A DNA stretch of 64,000 nucleotides from Heterohyrax brucei (taxonomy: Eukaryota; Chordata; Mammalia; Hyracoidea; Procaviidae), in NCBI GenBank assembly GCA_028571685.1, contig CM053141.1:75997833-76061832 (forward strand). Direction: 5' to 3'. Position numbers and translations under genes: made by a program. The notes below the pieces were generated by a model. The model had not been told where the DNA came from and searched no databases. It saw only the letters and a program-made list of their open reading frames with translations. Below are positions 25,400 through 36,430 of this stretch, in pieces (the stretch's first letter is position 1; each line of letters starts with the position of its first letter).

Positions 25400-27131
25400 T
25401 GTTCTGTTTGGTTTTATCTTGGCAGGTGGGCTGGGTGTGTTTTGTTGCTTGCTTAGCTATGGGCATGATACTTCTCATCACCTTTTCCAGGTGTGCATTT
25501 TCTGGTGTGGAGGGATGGTTACTCAGCTATGGTGCAACAGGGGAGGTCCAGTGAAAATAGAAGGGTGGTGATGGGTACTTTGTGCTATGAACTGGGGGTG
25601 ATGGGGCAGAGTTGGGGACAGTGCAGGTTTGGCCTGGGGGTTCATGGGACTGTGTTGGTACTGCTCAAGTGTGTGGTACCTGGCACAGAGTGCAAAAAAG
25701 CAGGAGGGAAAGGAGAGAATGTGGTGTGCAGAGCTAAGTGGGTAGGTGAAAGAAGAGAAAGAGGTGAAACAAAACCCAGAAAAGGAAAATAAAAGTAATT
25801 AAATTGGCAATATGGTAGGATTTTGTGGGTGTGGTGGGACAGAGCTGACAAGGGCATGAACTTATGGTTCTTTAGCCAACCACTGTGGTTTATCTGTTGA
25901 GAAGGGTGCGGGTGGTATATGGGGCTAAGTGGGTGGGAAAAAGGATAGGAAAAAGAGGAAAGAGCGAAGAAACCAGCAACCAAACAAATAAATAAAAGCA
26001 ATAAAAACAAAATATGGTGGTACAGGAACTAGCCATTGAGGGCAGGGTGAAACTGTGGTATTGGCAAGCTGATACCTCTTACCAACTAGCACAACACAGC
26101 CTGTCAGGAAGAGGTGGAGGCAGTGGAATGCCTAGGTAAGAGGAAGAAAGAAGAAATAAATAAAAACAGGGTGCTGAGAGAGGCAGCCTTGTGGGGGCTG
26201 GTCTTCCCAGCCAAGCAGTACAGCACAGCCCTCCAAGAAGCCAGAAACAGTGCACGGGGCTGGGTGGATGGGAAAAAGGAAAATAGTGAAGAAACAAACA
26301 ATAAATAACATGATCTAGAGGGAGCTGATTGGTGATGGTGGTGCAAACCCAAGGAGGCCTTCACAATTACCCTGCAACTGAGCAGTGCAGCATGGCCCTC
26401 CAGGAGGCATGGGAACAGTTCCCCCGGCTGGGTGGGCAGGAGGAAGGAAAAGAATGAAAAAAGAGAGACAGAATAAACAGAAAAAAAGAAGAAGAAAAAA
26501 GAATAAAGCAAATAAACCAAAAAATCACTGCCTATCGAGAAGGGGAGGGTATGACACAAAGGCTAGCTTGGAGGGAGAAAGGAAGGAAGGAAGAGACAGG
26601 CAACAAAACAATACTTAAAAAATAAAACTGCAAACCAATATAAACAAACAAATGGCGCTGAAGGGACTGGCCAGTGCGGGGGGGGGAGGTGGTGGTGGGA
26701 GCAAACCCTGACAGCAGTGAACTTACGTTCTTTTGGCTGAACAATAATGACCTGTTGGAAATCTGTGGAGACCACATACAGGGATGAAGAGTGGGGACAG
26801 GAAGGCATAGATCTCTGGTTATCAGGTACTCGTCTCCTTTTAGGACCTGCATGAAGTTGCTTTCCTAAACTCCTTGTCTTTGTCCTTTAGTGGCTGTAGT
26901 CAAAAGATGGTGAATGTGGCCATGTTAACTGGCAGGGGTCCTCTACTCCATAGCTGTCATTCTGTTTTCTGTCAGTTTTTTATTCCATTCGGTGCTTGAT
27001 CAAGTTCTTTATTCCTTCGTTTGGTGCTTAGAGTTCCAGCATTGACATTTGTATCTGTTTTACTTAGTTTTTTGGGTCTTTGCTGCAGAAGGACAGCACA
27101 GTGCTTTTGTCTATAGCAGGCATGTTGGCTC
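25400..27131 (-). repeat. L1 5' UTR with tandem monomers (outer copy)
   Basis: At least five related blocks occur. Each has a GC-rich part with phrases such as cagccctccaagaag or ggccctccaggaggca and gctgggtggatgggaaaa, then an A-rich end. The A-rich ends lie near 25790, 25990, 26160, 26310, 26510 and 26650, so unit length is roughly 140-200 bases. Promoter-type monomers are known in rodent L1s; a matching role here is inference. Confidence 0.6.
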
Positions 27132-27934
27132 AACTTCCAGAGAAATAGTTTAACACCTTGAAGAAGGAAGAAAAAGCAGTGGCAGAAGACAAGCTTCTAG
27201 AAAGTACATACAGTATGATTTGGTTTTTGTTTTTAAAGATTACATATGTAGGAGTTGGAATTACGCTTGTTTTTTACTCATTTTGCTTCTCTAAATTTAA
27301 AGTTTATTATATGATAAAATGTTTTAAAATATACAAATATGAGAAACAATATAAACAATTAGAAGGCTGCAAGGGTATAAAGAGAAAAAGATGTGCAGCA
27401 GAATGGAGAGTAAATGAAAACTGAAGTCGTGGTGTTCCAAAGAAAACAATATGGTGAATGTTTCTAGAAATCGGTTAGTTGGAGAAAAGTAAATATGGCA
27501 AACATTTTCAGAATAAAAATTCAAAATCAATAGAATTAAAAGTTGTTTTTTGTTTTTTTAAAAAAGATGTTAATTATAACAAATTTACTCTTTCCATTCC
27601 TCTCCTAGATTTGCACTTGGGGGGACACAATAAATCTTCTCTCCCACCCCCCACTCCGAAATCTACATGGAGAATTTTTAAAGTCAGAAAACACTGCTGG
27701 CTAAATTAAATTAGATTTGCTTGAGATAGTAACAGTCCAAGAACTCTCCCTTGGCAATGGTCCTGGCTCCCCTCCACTGGTGGAGCTGACTTGAAGTGGG
27801 AAAGCTGAACTGCTGTCTTCCTGCCACCAGCTCCCTTTCCCTTCGTTTTCCTCTGGGTCTCCCTTCCTTCTCACTCATTGCCAGCTGCCTCTTCTTTCTG
27901 CCTTCCTATTTCTCTGATTTATTCTGAAATCCAT
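27132..27934. other. Unassigned intergenic sequence
   Basis: AT-rich to 27700, then more mixed. No recognised repeat or gene. Confidence 0.5.
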
Positions 27935-28072
27935 CTTCAACGTGGGAGAAGAACTCCAGACTGTCTGTATCTTGTTCTGGCTTGTCATGGACTAGCTGAG
28001 TGACCCTAAGTGACCAATAATTTCTCTGGACCTGGGTTTCCTCAGGTGTAAAATGGGGAAGATCTGTGTTCT
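27935..28072 (-). mobile_element. MIR SINE
   Basis: Antisense MIR core: gactagctgagtgaccctaa, then gtttcctcaggtgtaaaatg. Confidence 0.75.
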
Positions 28073-28339
28073 GAGAAAGTCCAGCCAAAGATGATAGTCA
28101 CAAAAGCAGGTAACAGAAGCAGGTAACAGTGGTAGGAAAGTTGAGTTTCACCAGCTTTCACCAAAGATGGCTGCTCTTCAGCCATCCCCCAGGTTATCAC
28201 GGAAATGTCACAGAAGCAAGAAGACTATGCTTGCTCTGCCTGAGGGAGGCTGAAGCAATACCTGCTGTAGGGAGTCAGTGTGAGAAATGAACAAGCTAAT
28301 CAAATCTCCTCATCCTGGAACAGGCTCATGGGTGGATGC

Positions 28340-29575
28340 AATAATGGATGTAGCTCCTTTTCCTCTGCATCCCATGTAATGGGAGGACCTTGCTCCTTGC
28401 ATTTTCGAACTTTTTCTCTTTCCCTCACAAATCCTACCCCTTTGAACATACCATCCACCATCTCTCCTTGTTGCAATCATTTACTAACTTCCTGTTTTAC
28501 TCTGCTCAATTTTAGCCCCTTCATCATTGTTTCCCTTCCTCAGTACTCATCAGTCTTGGTGATTTCAACATCCATGTCAGCAGTCTTACCAACACACTGA
28601 CCTCTCTATTCCTTGACTTTTTCACATCAACCACCCACCAGCTCCCTCGATCATGCTCCAGAGCTTGTCATTACAACTCTACTCCTCTATTATCTCCATG
28701 TTAAACATCTCTAACCAGCAATTTCTCTTTTTCCAGTTTGTTCTATCTAGAACCTCATACCGGACAATTCCTCCACTGCATTGGTCCTACAGCCATTGGT
28801 TGACACCCCCTTCCTTCCTCTCACCCTCATGTTTCATGTTACTTGGGTCCAACACTGTGATCCACCACTGTAACTGCTCTTTTACAAAATCCTCAACTCC
28901 CTTGTCTCTCTTACTGGGCTGGTAGAACACCAATCTTGGTGAAACCCAACTTTCCTGCCACTGTTACTTGCTTCTCCACTAGCCATTGCTGCAGAAAGAG
29001 ACAAATCATACCTATTAGTCATGCTATAAATATGTAACAACAAACCTCAAGTGAACCCCATAGATCTGGACACCACCTACTAGAGTTCCCCATTCTACTC
29101 TTTTGATGGGCCTGTCTCATGCCTTCTTTCCTCTTGGTCTTGCCTTGCTCACTCAGCCTCAGCCACAGTAATCTTGAACAAGTTATATTCACTCCCACCT
29201 CACAGTCTTCGCACGTGCTATTCTGTTTTCCAGAACTTCCCACCAGGTATCGGTGTTGCTCAGTGTCTAGCTTCACTTAGTTCCTTGCCCAAGTATCACC
29301 TCCTCAGAGAATCCTTTCTAAACCACTCTTTCTGAAATACTACCTCCAGCATCATTCTCTGTTCCCTCCATCTGATTTTTATTTTTCCTTCATAATACTC
29401 ATCTCCACTGGAAATTATATATATTTATGCATTTGCTTGTTTATGCACTGTGTTCTCATTTACAATACAAATTGAGTGCAGGACTTCTATCGCCTTTGTA
29501 TCTTCAGCATGGGAAAGGGACTTTGACATATAGTGAATTATGAGATGTATTTATGAATAAGTGAATGAATGAATG
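28340..29575 (+). mobile_element. L2 LINE, 3' part
   Basis: The right half fits the L2 3' end (cacctcctcagagaatcctttct, atttatgcatttgcttgttta, ending gaatgaatgaatgctgg). The left half includes a GDFNIH-like endonuclease motif in the frame near 28560 (ttggtgatttcaacatccat). The 3' end is better supported than the left part. Confidence 0.6.
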
Positions 29576-29666
29576 CTGGTTGTCTGAAGACAAGAAAACT
29601 ATTTCTTTTTAATATAGTTTTTAATTCAGTTTATTCAGGAACAGATTTTCCTTCCTCCAGTTAGTG

Positions 29667-31008
29667 TTTTTTTTTTTAATTTTCTTTATGATGATTAAGT
29701 GAATGTGTACAATTGAAATCGATTCCGCATGCCCACCTATCTGCAGCTCTGTCTGCTGTCCTCATCTTGTGGCAGCACATTCCTCTTCACGCTATACTTC
29801 TAGTATCCTTTTAATGAGCACCTGTCCACTCCTCTCTCTTCTCTTCTGCCTAGAAAGAAACCAGTAGGACAACCACCTATAAATGTATAAACCCATAAAG
29901 TACACACATCGTGTGCTCACACTGTCCCCAAGTCCAGTCCATTCTTGTCTGGACCTCAGTACTGGTTTCAGTTCAGGGCCAGCAGCAAGTCTAGGGGCTA
30001 TGTTTCCAGGGGAACCTACAAGCTGTTGGACCACCAATTCTGTCTTTTAGAAGAGTTCTTGAACTGCACACTTCTTTTTCTCGTGTTGTCTCAAGGACTC
30101 AATATTGTGTTTCCCATCACAGGTGCTTTTGGTGGTGGCCAGGCACCCTCTGGTTCTTTTGGTCTCATGCTGATACATTCTTCCATTTATATGGGTCCTT
30201 CTGCTTCCTGGGGTTGTTTTTCCTCATGTCTTTGATGTTCTCGATTCTCATCTTTTCCAGTTGGGTTGGAACTATTTGGTATAGCTCAGATGGTAGTTTA
30301 CTATTTTTTGAGATCCCAGACAGCACTTACCAATGTGGGGTGCCGAAGACTGTTTTAGCTAAAGACTAGCTATGTTGACTGACCTCAATGTCACCTGAAC
30401 ACATGGTGCCCAGGCCCCCGTATCTGCTACTCTATCCTTTGAAATATTGGGTTGAGTTTAAAAAGCCTTTCAATTTATCGTGTAGTCTAGTTATGCCGAT
30501 CTGCTCTCTACCGTGTGCTGTCAGTCCCTTCACCTAACCAAATTGCTATCAAACATCTAATAGATGAACATCACTCTCCTTCCCTCCCTACCCTTGTAGC
30601 CATCAAAGAGTCTTTTCTTCCGTGCATAAGTCTATTTTTAAGTAGCAGGGGTCTCATACAATATTTGTCTTTTTGCAGCTGGCTGATACCACTCAGCATA
30701 ATGTCTTCCAGGTGAAACCAGAAGACATTATTGTTCTTTATTGTTGCATAGTGTTCCATTATGTATATGTTCCATAGTTTGTTTATCCATTCATCCATTG
30801 ATGGACACCTAGGTTGATGCCATCTTTTTGCTACTGTGGACAGTGCTGCAATAAACATTCGTGTGTATGTATCTGTTCATGTGACCACCTTTATTTCTGT
30901 AGGCTATATTTCAAGCAGTGGGATTGCTGGATCATACAGTATTTCTATTTCTAGCTTTTTAAGGAAGTGCCAAATTGCTTTCCAAAGAGGTTGTACCATT
31001 TTGTGTTC
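29667..31008 (-). mobile_element. 5'-truncated L1 with 10-bp target duplication
   Basis: The left edge is a T-run (3' tail), followed by 3' UTR and the ORF2 C-terminus on the minus strand (MFIAALSTVAKRWHQPRCPS, frame 30571-30858). CCAGTTAGTG at 29657-29666 is repeated exactly at 31009-31018, which fixes both ends of the insertion. Length 1342 bases. Confidence 0.9.
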
Positions 31009-31024
31009 CCAGTTAGTGGGTTGT

Positions 31025-31135
31025 TACTATATCTTTAAACACAATATTTATTCTTAAATATTTATATTAAATAACAATATTAAATATAATATTTATTATA
31101 TTTATATTTATTATTTGATATTTACTAACACAACT
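31025..31135. repeat. AT-rich low-complexity run
   Basis: Tattta/aatatt-type sequence, almost pure A and T, immediately right of the L1 duplication. Confidence 0.85.
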
Positions 31136-31819
31136 CAAAAATGTTTGAGAGTTGAATGCATGACCCAATGTCCAACTACAGTAGGTCTAAAAATCTCCCT
31201 GATGAGGAATATGCCTCATATATACATATTTTCTCTTTGACTATGGCTATATTCATTGATTTATAGCTTGTGAGATTTTTTACTGTGTTTATTTTATTCT
31301 GGTAAAATATACATAACAAAGATTTACCATTTGAGTCATATTTAAGTGTACACTTTAGTGATATTAGTTGTATTCACCATGTTGTGGCACCATCACCACT
31401 ATCTATTTCTAAAAATTCTTCAGCACCCCAAAAAAGAAACTTGATACCCCTTAAACAATAATTCTCCATTTCTCCCTTCCTCTATGCCCTGGTAATCCCT
31501 AGTAAACTTTGGCTCTACGCATTTGCTTATTTAAGATAGTCATAGAAGTGGCATTATACTGTGTCCTTTCATGCTTAGCATTTCAGTAGGCATAGTGTTT
31601 TTAAGGTTCATCCATGTTGTAGCATGAATCAGGAATTCATTTCTCTTAATAGCTAAATAATATTCCATTGAATATACACACCACATTTTATTTATCTATT
31701 CATCCATGATGGATAGTTGGATTTTTTTTACATTTTGGCTATTCTGAATAATGCTGCAGTCAATATTGGTGTAGAAGTACCTGTTTGAGTCCTTGCTTTC
31801 AGCTCTTTGTGGTACATAC

Positions 31820-32530
31820 TGCCTTAGGCTGAGTTCTCTAGAAAAGCAAAACCAGTACAGTGTGTAACTGTAGGTATTAAAACAAAACAAAAAAAATTAC
31901 CATCCAGTCTATTCCAACACACAGCGACACTATGGGACAGACTAATACTACCCCATAGCGTTTCTATAGAATGGTTGGTGGATTTGAGTTGCCGACTGTT
32001 TGGTTAGCCGATATAGCACTTAACTGCTATGCCACCAGGGTTTTAGACAGATAGATTTATATTAAGGAAATGGCTCCTGTGGTTGTAGAGGCCAAGAAGT
32101 CCCAAGTCCATGGGTCAGGTTGGAGACTTCTCTTGACTCAGGGAGCTGCAGTGGCTGATGAATCCAATGTCGGAAGGTCAGACAGCAGGCATTTGGCTCA
32201 CAGGCTGAATCCCAAGATCAGCAGGTAAGATAGCACTAGCCACTAGCTCAAGTTCCAAGAACCAGAGGTCAGATGAACAGGAGCCAGCAAGAGGAAGCAA
32301 AAGTCCATGAGTCTTTCCAGAAAGCCAACCTATATTTGATATAGGCCATACCCCCAGCTAAACTCCCTTTCAGCTAACTGGCCTCTCACAGCAGATTCCA
32401 TTAAGGAGATGATCACATTATATCAGATCTCATCATGAAACTGGTAACATCATTATATGCCTGCCGAACTACCTTATAACTGCCAAACCACTGAGAATCC
32501 TGGCCCAGCCACACAATCTTAATGGTTACA
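31820..32530 (-). mobile_element. ERVL-type LTR, itself carrying an AfroSINE
   Basis: Read on the minus strand it runs TGTAACCATTAAGATTGTGT ... to ...CTCTAGAGAA-like and AGGCA. It shares start, middle and end phrases with the LTR at 44059-45613. It is split by an AfroSINE at 31881-32045. The old L1 resumes to its right, so it is a solo LTR. Confidence 0.65.
31881..32045 (-). mobile_element. AfroSINE nested in an LTR
   Basis: Antisense tail with A-run, gcgacactatgggacagac, head tgctatgccaccagggtttt. Confidence 0.87.
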
Positions 32531-32571
32531 TATATCTAGCAGTGGAATTGCTAAGTCATAAACTGATTCTA

Positions 32572-32768
32572 GGGAGCCTGGCTAGCACAGTGGTTATGTA
32601 CTTAAAGAGTTATGCTAACCAAAAAGTCAGTGATTTGAACCCACCAACTGCTCCATGGGAGAAAGATGTGGCAGTCTGCTTACAGCCTGAGAAAGCTTGA
32701 GACAGTGCTAATTGGTCCTGTAGGGTCGCTATGAGTCAGAATCAACTGGATAGTAATGAGACGGTGGG
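32572..32768 (+). mobile_element. AfroSINE, long variant
   Basis: Head gggagcctggctagcacagtg; carries the extra gaaagatgtggcagtctgct segment; tail tcgctatgagtcagaatcaa. Confidence 0.86.
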
Positions 32769-32945
32769 TCTATGTTTAACTTTTTGGGGAACTGCCAAAC
32801 TGTTTTCCACAGTGACTGTACCATCAGCAGTGCCATGAGGGTTCCAGTTCCTCCATATCTTCAACACTTGTTATTTTCAGAACTAGTGGGTGTGAAGTGG
32901 TTACAGTTTGTATTTTGAATGGGTACTTTTCTCTGGTAATCTTCC

Positions 32946-33608
32946 AATTGCTGAATGTGGGAGAAATGAATCTGATTACAGAGTATGAGACACTGGGGTA
33001 GATTTAAAACAAGACAAAACAATAATCACAAATCAGATAAATAAAACTGATATTACAACTCCAGGGTTTGTTACAGGAAGTCAGATTTGCTAATGATCTG
33101 TGAAGTTGTGCAGTTATTTCCATGATGCTTTTTTTTTTTTTTACAGCTTTCAGTCCTCCTGGAGGGAGTCATAAACTGCACACTTGGCTAGGCATAAATA
33201 TCAGAAATGTGAGCTGACTTTATTTTCTTGTCTCCAGACCAGTGAGATATCAGTGTCTGATAGACATCTACCCAGCCTAACAGCACAAGGTGTGCTTGGC
33301 TGCGGCTGTTGTATTTTCTACCTGGTCAGGTCTCCTAGCTGAGCCAGCAGAAGTTGACTGGGAGAGCTGGGTCTCCGAGAGGCAGCAGAAACCTTGTAGA
33401 TACAGCCCACCAACATCCAGAAACCCTTTGTGCAGAACTGGTGGGGCTGACTAACTGGTGGTGGTCTGCAGGGACTAGGGCTGGCACTTCTGTAATTTCC
33501 TTGCACTGCAGAAATACAGCCTCCCACCAAGCTCTCAGTTCCTGTCTCAACTGGAAGCCTGTGCTTATTCAGTGGTTTGTAGCAGGTATGTATGTTATTG
33601 TTACAGGT
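32946..33608. other. Unassigned intergenic sequence
   Basis: No recognised repeat or gene. A T-run near 33129-33143 may be the tail of an unknown antisense insertion. Open frames of 70-91 codons overlap on both strands at 33318-33629 without family resemblance. Confidence 0.5.
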
Positions 33609-33775
33609 CTGGAAACACTGGTGGCATAGTGGTTAAATGCTATGGTTACTAATGAAAAGGTCAGCATTTCGAATCTACCAGGTGCTCTTTGGAAATCTAT
33701 GGGCCAGTTCTACTCTGTCCTATAAGGTCACAGTGAGTCAGAATCCACTGGACGTTAATGAGTTTCTTTGATTTG
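33609..33775 (+). mobile_element. AfroSINE
   Basis: Head actggtggcatagtggttaa, middle ggtcagcatttcgaatctac, tail cagtgagtcagaatccactg. Confidence 0.88.
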
Positions 33776-34599
33776 GTCCAAGGACTCTACAGAGAAAGAA
33801 TTGTCATGTGCCTCCTACTAGATTAAGTCTCCCTTTCCTTCAGTCACTCTCTATTAGTGGAAGATATACATGTTTTCCTTCCACCTTCCACAGGTTCTGA
33901 CTCTCTCTGGTTTTACTGTATTATTTAGGAGAAAATGTTTCTCCTGGAATTATAGCTGAGCACAACTTATAGCTGATCTTTCTGTCTCCATAGAGAGAAA
34001 TCAATCCTTTAAACAACCCTATGAGGCAGGCTAAAATGAAAGAAACCTGAAGAGCAGTTTTCCTTCCTCCTGAATCAGTGCTGCCTTGAGGCCTGGCTTT
34101 ACCTGTATTCTGTAATGACAAAGGGCCTTTTGTGAAAATCTAGGGCATTCAGGAGTTGGTTTCCTGCCAAACGGCCTTTTAATTTATCAAAGACTCCCAG
34201 CTCTCCTGTGTGTAGTCTGTTGTTGCTTAATTTTTAGGACCAAAGTGGCTGAGGAGAGAAGCCAAGGGGCTCAAGTGTGTGAGTGAGAGATGACCAGTGG
34301 GAAACGGGGACATCCACTCCCCTGCCAGCCCGAGGACTCCCAGCCAAGTACCGGGTACTGTATTCCCCAAACACAGCACCCAGGACAATCAGAGGGCAGT
34401 TTGGGGGTCAGACTGTTTTCAAAGGAATTGCCAAGTGTCTCAGGCAAGTTTTCACATCTGACCCTAAAACAAGTAAGTCACCCATGTGGATAACATCAAA
34501 AGGATTCCAACCCCATACTGCCCATTACAGGCAAGCTGGTTGAAAGAGGCAGGAAAGACTGTAAATTCATTTTTTCTTTTACTCATTTGTTTTTCACTT
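33776..34599. other. Unassigned intergenic sequence
   Basis: Single-copy-looking sequence with no recognised gene or repeat. The two overlapping frames at 34283-34543 are not family members that I know. Confidence 0.5.
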
Positions 34600-34660
34600 G
34601 GGTTGCTATGAGTGGGAATCAACTGGTTGGCAATAGGTTTCTGTTTTGTTTTGTTTTTAT
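34600..34660 (+). mobile_element. AfroSINE tail fragment
   Basis: Only the 3' end: gttgctatgagtgggaatcaa and a T/G-rich tail. Confidence 0.7.
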
Positions 34661-34811
34661 ATTTTGCCCTGCTTTATTTTGGGGTCACTGAACTGATCTG
34701 AATTCTTTTTTAGAATTATTAATGGCAACTCAGAGGTGGAGGAGTCTGAACCACGGGGTAGTGACATGGAAGGGGCATGTGGAGGGATCCACTAGGCTCT
34801 GTGGTGGTGGC

Positions 34812-35003
34812 TTTGTTAGTTGCTGTGGAGTGGATTCTTACTCACAGTGACCCTATACATTAGAGACTAGGACTATTCCAGAGGATTCTCTTAGCCTTAT
34901 GGCATCAGCAGATCACCAGGGCTTTTCTTCCAAGGAGCTGCTGAATGGGCTGGAACCACCAGCCTTTAGGTAAGCAGTCCCTACAGAATCACCTGGGCTA
35001 CCT
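34812..35003 (-). mobile_element. AfroSINE-related SINE, diverged variant
   Basis: Antisense: gttgctgtggagtggattct, agtgaccctata, agatcaccagggcttttctt, ccagcctttaggtaagcagt. It matches the variant at 39409-39618 in layout. Confidence 0.6.
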
Positions 35004-35253
35004 CTGCTACTCCAGCAGAGGTTAGGAGGTAGAATCACAGCACTGGCCCTGACTCGCTGGAGGACTACCCTCCATAGGCCACCAACATCTCTCCAGGGAC
35101 CTCACCAAAACTGAGGTACCTTCAGGAGGGTTTAGAAGCAGCAGACATGAATGGGGAACTGGAGCAGAGATACAACAACACTGCAGACACCACAGGTGAC
35201 TGCTTAGGTAGGCTGACTTGTGGGAACATACAGTGCAGCCCTTTGAGAACAAC

Positions 35254-35420
35254 CAGTTGCCCCTGGTCCATGGCAGCCTTCAGAGTTGTGCTTCATTGGG
35301 TTTTCAGAGGCTGTTTCATTGGAACTGGATTGCCAGGCTCTTCTGCAGAGTCATCTCTGGGTCAACTTAACCTTTCAGTTAGCAGCTGAGCACAGTAACT
35401 ATTCGTACCAGCCAGGGACT
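35254..35420 (-). mobile_element. AfroSINE-related SINE, diverged
   Basis: Antisense: cattgggttttcagaggctg, ccaggctcttctgcagagtc, ctttcagttagcagctgagc. Confidence 0.6.
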
Positions 35421-35777
35421 TGGCATTCCTGTGAGGACACTTAGAAATAACTGGACGATTGGCTGCAGACAGACGTGCAGCTGAACTAGTGAGCACTCAA
35501 ACCACTGCAACTTCAGCATTAGAAGTCAACATGACCTCATTTTCATCTCATAGGACATTGAACTCTGAGCATCCTGATCTCCTTCCTCTTTTATCTCTTC
35601 ACTGTCTCCGTAGCTTATCCCAGCAACCCTCCTGAAAGTTGTGAGGAACAGGCCACAGGCAGAAGATGAGGTGAGTTACTAGAAAGGATGAAGAGAAACA
35701 TTATTATTGATGGTGTTGGTCTACCAGGTACCAGACTGGCTCTTCAATGTACCAGATACTCTTCAAGATGCCCTGTG
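35421..35777. other. Unassigned sequence, perhaps the left part of a MIR
   Basis: No gene. Phrases near 35720-35770 (gtaccagatactcttcaa) could be a MIR head split by the RTE fragment that follows. Confidence 0.4.
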
Positions 35778-35944
35778 TTGTTAGGTACCACTAAGTTGAT
35801 TCTGACTGATAGAGACAGAAAAGTGACCATCGCCTGGTCCTGCACTGCCCTCACAAGTGTTGCTATGTTTGAGCCCGTTGTTGCAGAAATTGTGTCAACT
35901 CATCTCACTGAGGATCATCTTTCTCACTGACTCTCTGACTTTTT
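35778..35944 (-). mobile_element. RTE/BovB 3' fragment
   Basis: Antisense RTE end: ttgttaggtaccactaagtt, tgttgctatgtttgagcccg, atctcactgaggatcatctt. Short, ending near the stop of the element's coding part. Confidence 0.72.
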
Positions 35945-36058
35945 GAGGTAAGTCTGCTTATTACTGTATTACGGACAAATGGCTTTCCTAAGGTCACAGA
36001 GTCATGAAGTGGCAGAGTCAGGATCTAAACTTATGTCTTATTCAGCCTCTTTTACTTG
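35945..36058 (+). mobile_element. MIR SINE fragment
   Basis: MIR-like cctaaggtcacagagtcatg, agtggcagagtcaggatcta. Confidence 0.65.
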
Positions 36059-36100
36059 TCGGGAGAAATTATTCAGGCTTTGGGATCCAGTAAACCCCCA

Positions 36101-36268
36101 AATCCAAACCCATTGCAGTTTAATCAAGTCCAGCTCATGGTAATCCTCCTTGTGTTACTGAGTAGAACTGCTCCATAGGGTTTTCTTGGACAGATTGCCA
36201 AACCGTTCTTCTGGGGTACCAACTTGTGGGTTTGAACCTCCAACATTTTTGGGTTAATAGATGAGTGC
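36101..36268 (-). mobile_element. AfroSINE
   Basis: Antisense: accattgc-like tail, gagtagaactgctccatagg, tgggtttgaacctccaacat. Confidence 0.78.
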
Positions 36269-36291
36269 AAACCATTTTCACCATCTTACAA

Positions 36292-36430
36292 AAATGAAAC
36301 CATTGCCATAGTTGATTCTGACTTACAGCAACCCTGGAGGACACAGTAGAACTGTCCCATAGAATTTCTAAACAGTGCCTGGTAGAGAAACTGCTGACCT
36401 TTTGGCTAGCAGCCAAACACTTAAACACTG
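36292..36430 (-). mobile_element. AfroSINE
   Basis: Antisense: accattgccatagttgattc, agtagaactgtcccatagaa, ccttttggctagcagccaaa. Confidence 0.83.

Larger units (their letters stand above)
11001..27131 (-). mobile_element. Full-length-type L1 LINE, split by nested insertions
   Basis: One minus-strand L1 survives in pieces: 3' UTR end 11001-11317; remaining 3' UTR, ORF2 C-terminal and RT part 15746-17671; ORF2 RT to endonuclease 20905 to about 23850; ORF1 about 23880-25400; 5' UTR about 25400-27131. ORF1p is seen in the minus frame at 23967-24272 (RITEDLLTENFPSIMKDEK fits the family ENFPNL motif) and a coiled-coil-like part at 25107-25340. Removing the inserts leaves about 7.8 kb. The join across 11317/15746 is supported because the 3' UTR sequence stops at one and resumes at the other. 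Many stops; inactive. Confidence 0.8.
31285..32945 (-). mobile_element. Old L1 3' end, interrupted by an LTR and a SINE
   Basis: L1M-type antisense sequence: ggtaaaatatacataacaaa at its 3' side, then tgctgcagtcaatattgg. It resumes at 32531 (tatctagcagtggaattgct) and after 32768 (ttggggaactgccaaactg). The interruptions are the LTR at 31820-32530 and the AfroSINE at 32572-32768. Confidence 0.72.

Noticed and set aside
26104-26559. 151-codon minus-strand hydrophobic frame
   Set aside because: It lies in the L1 5' UTR monomers and follows the A-rich/T-rich composition. No homologous protein is recognised.
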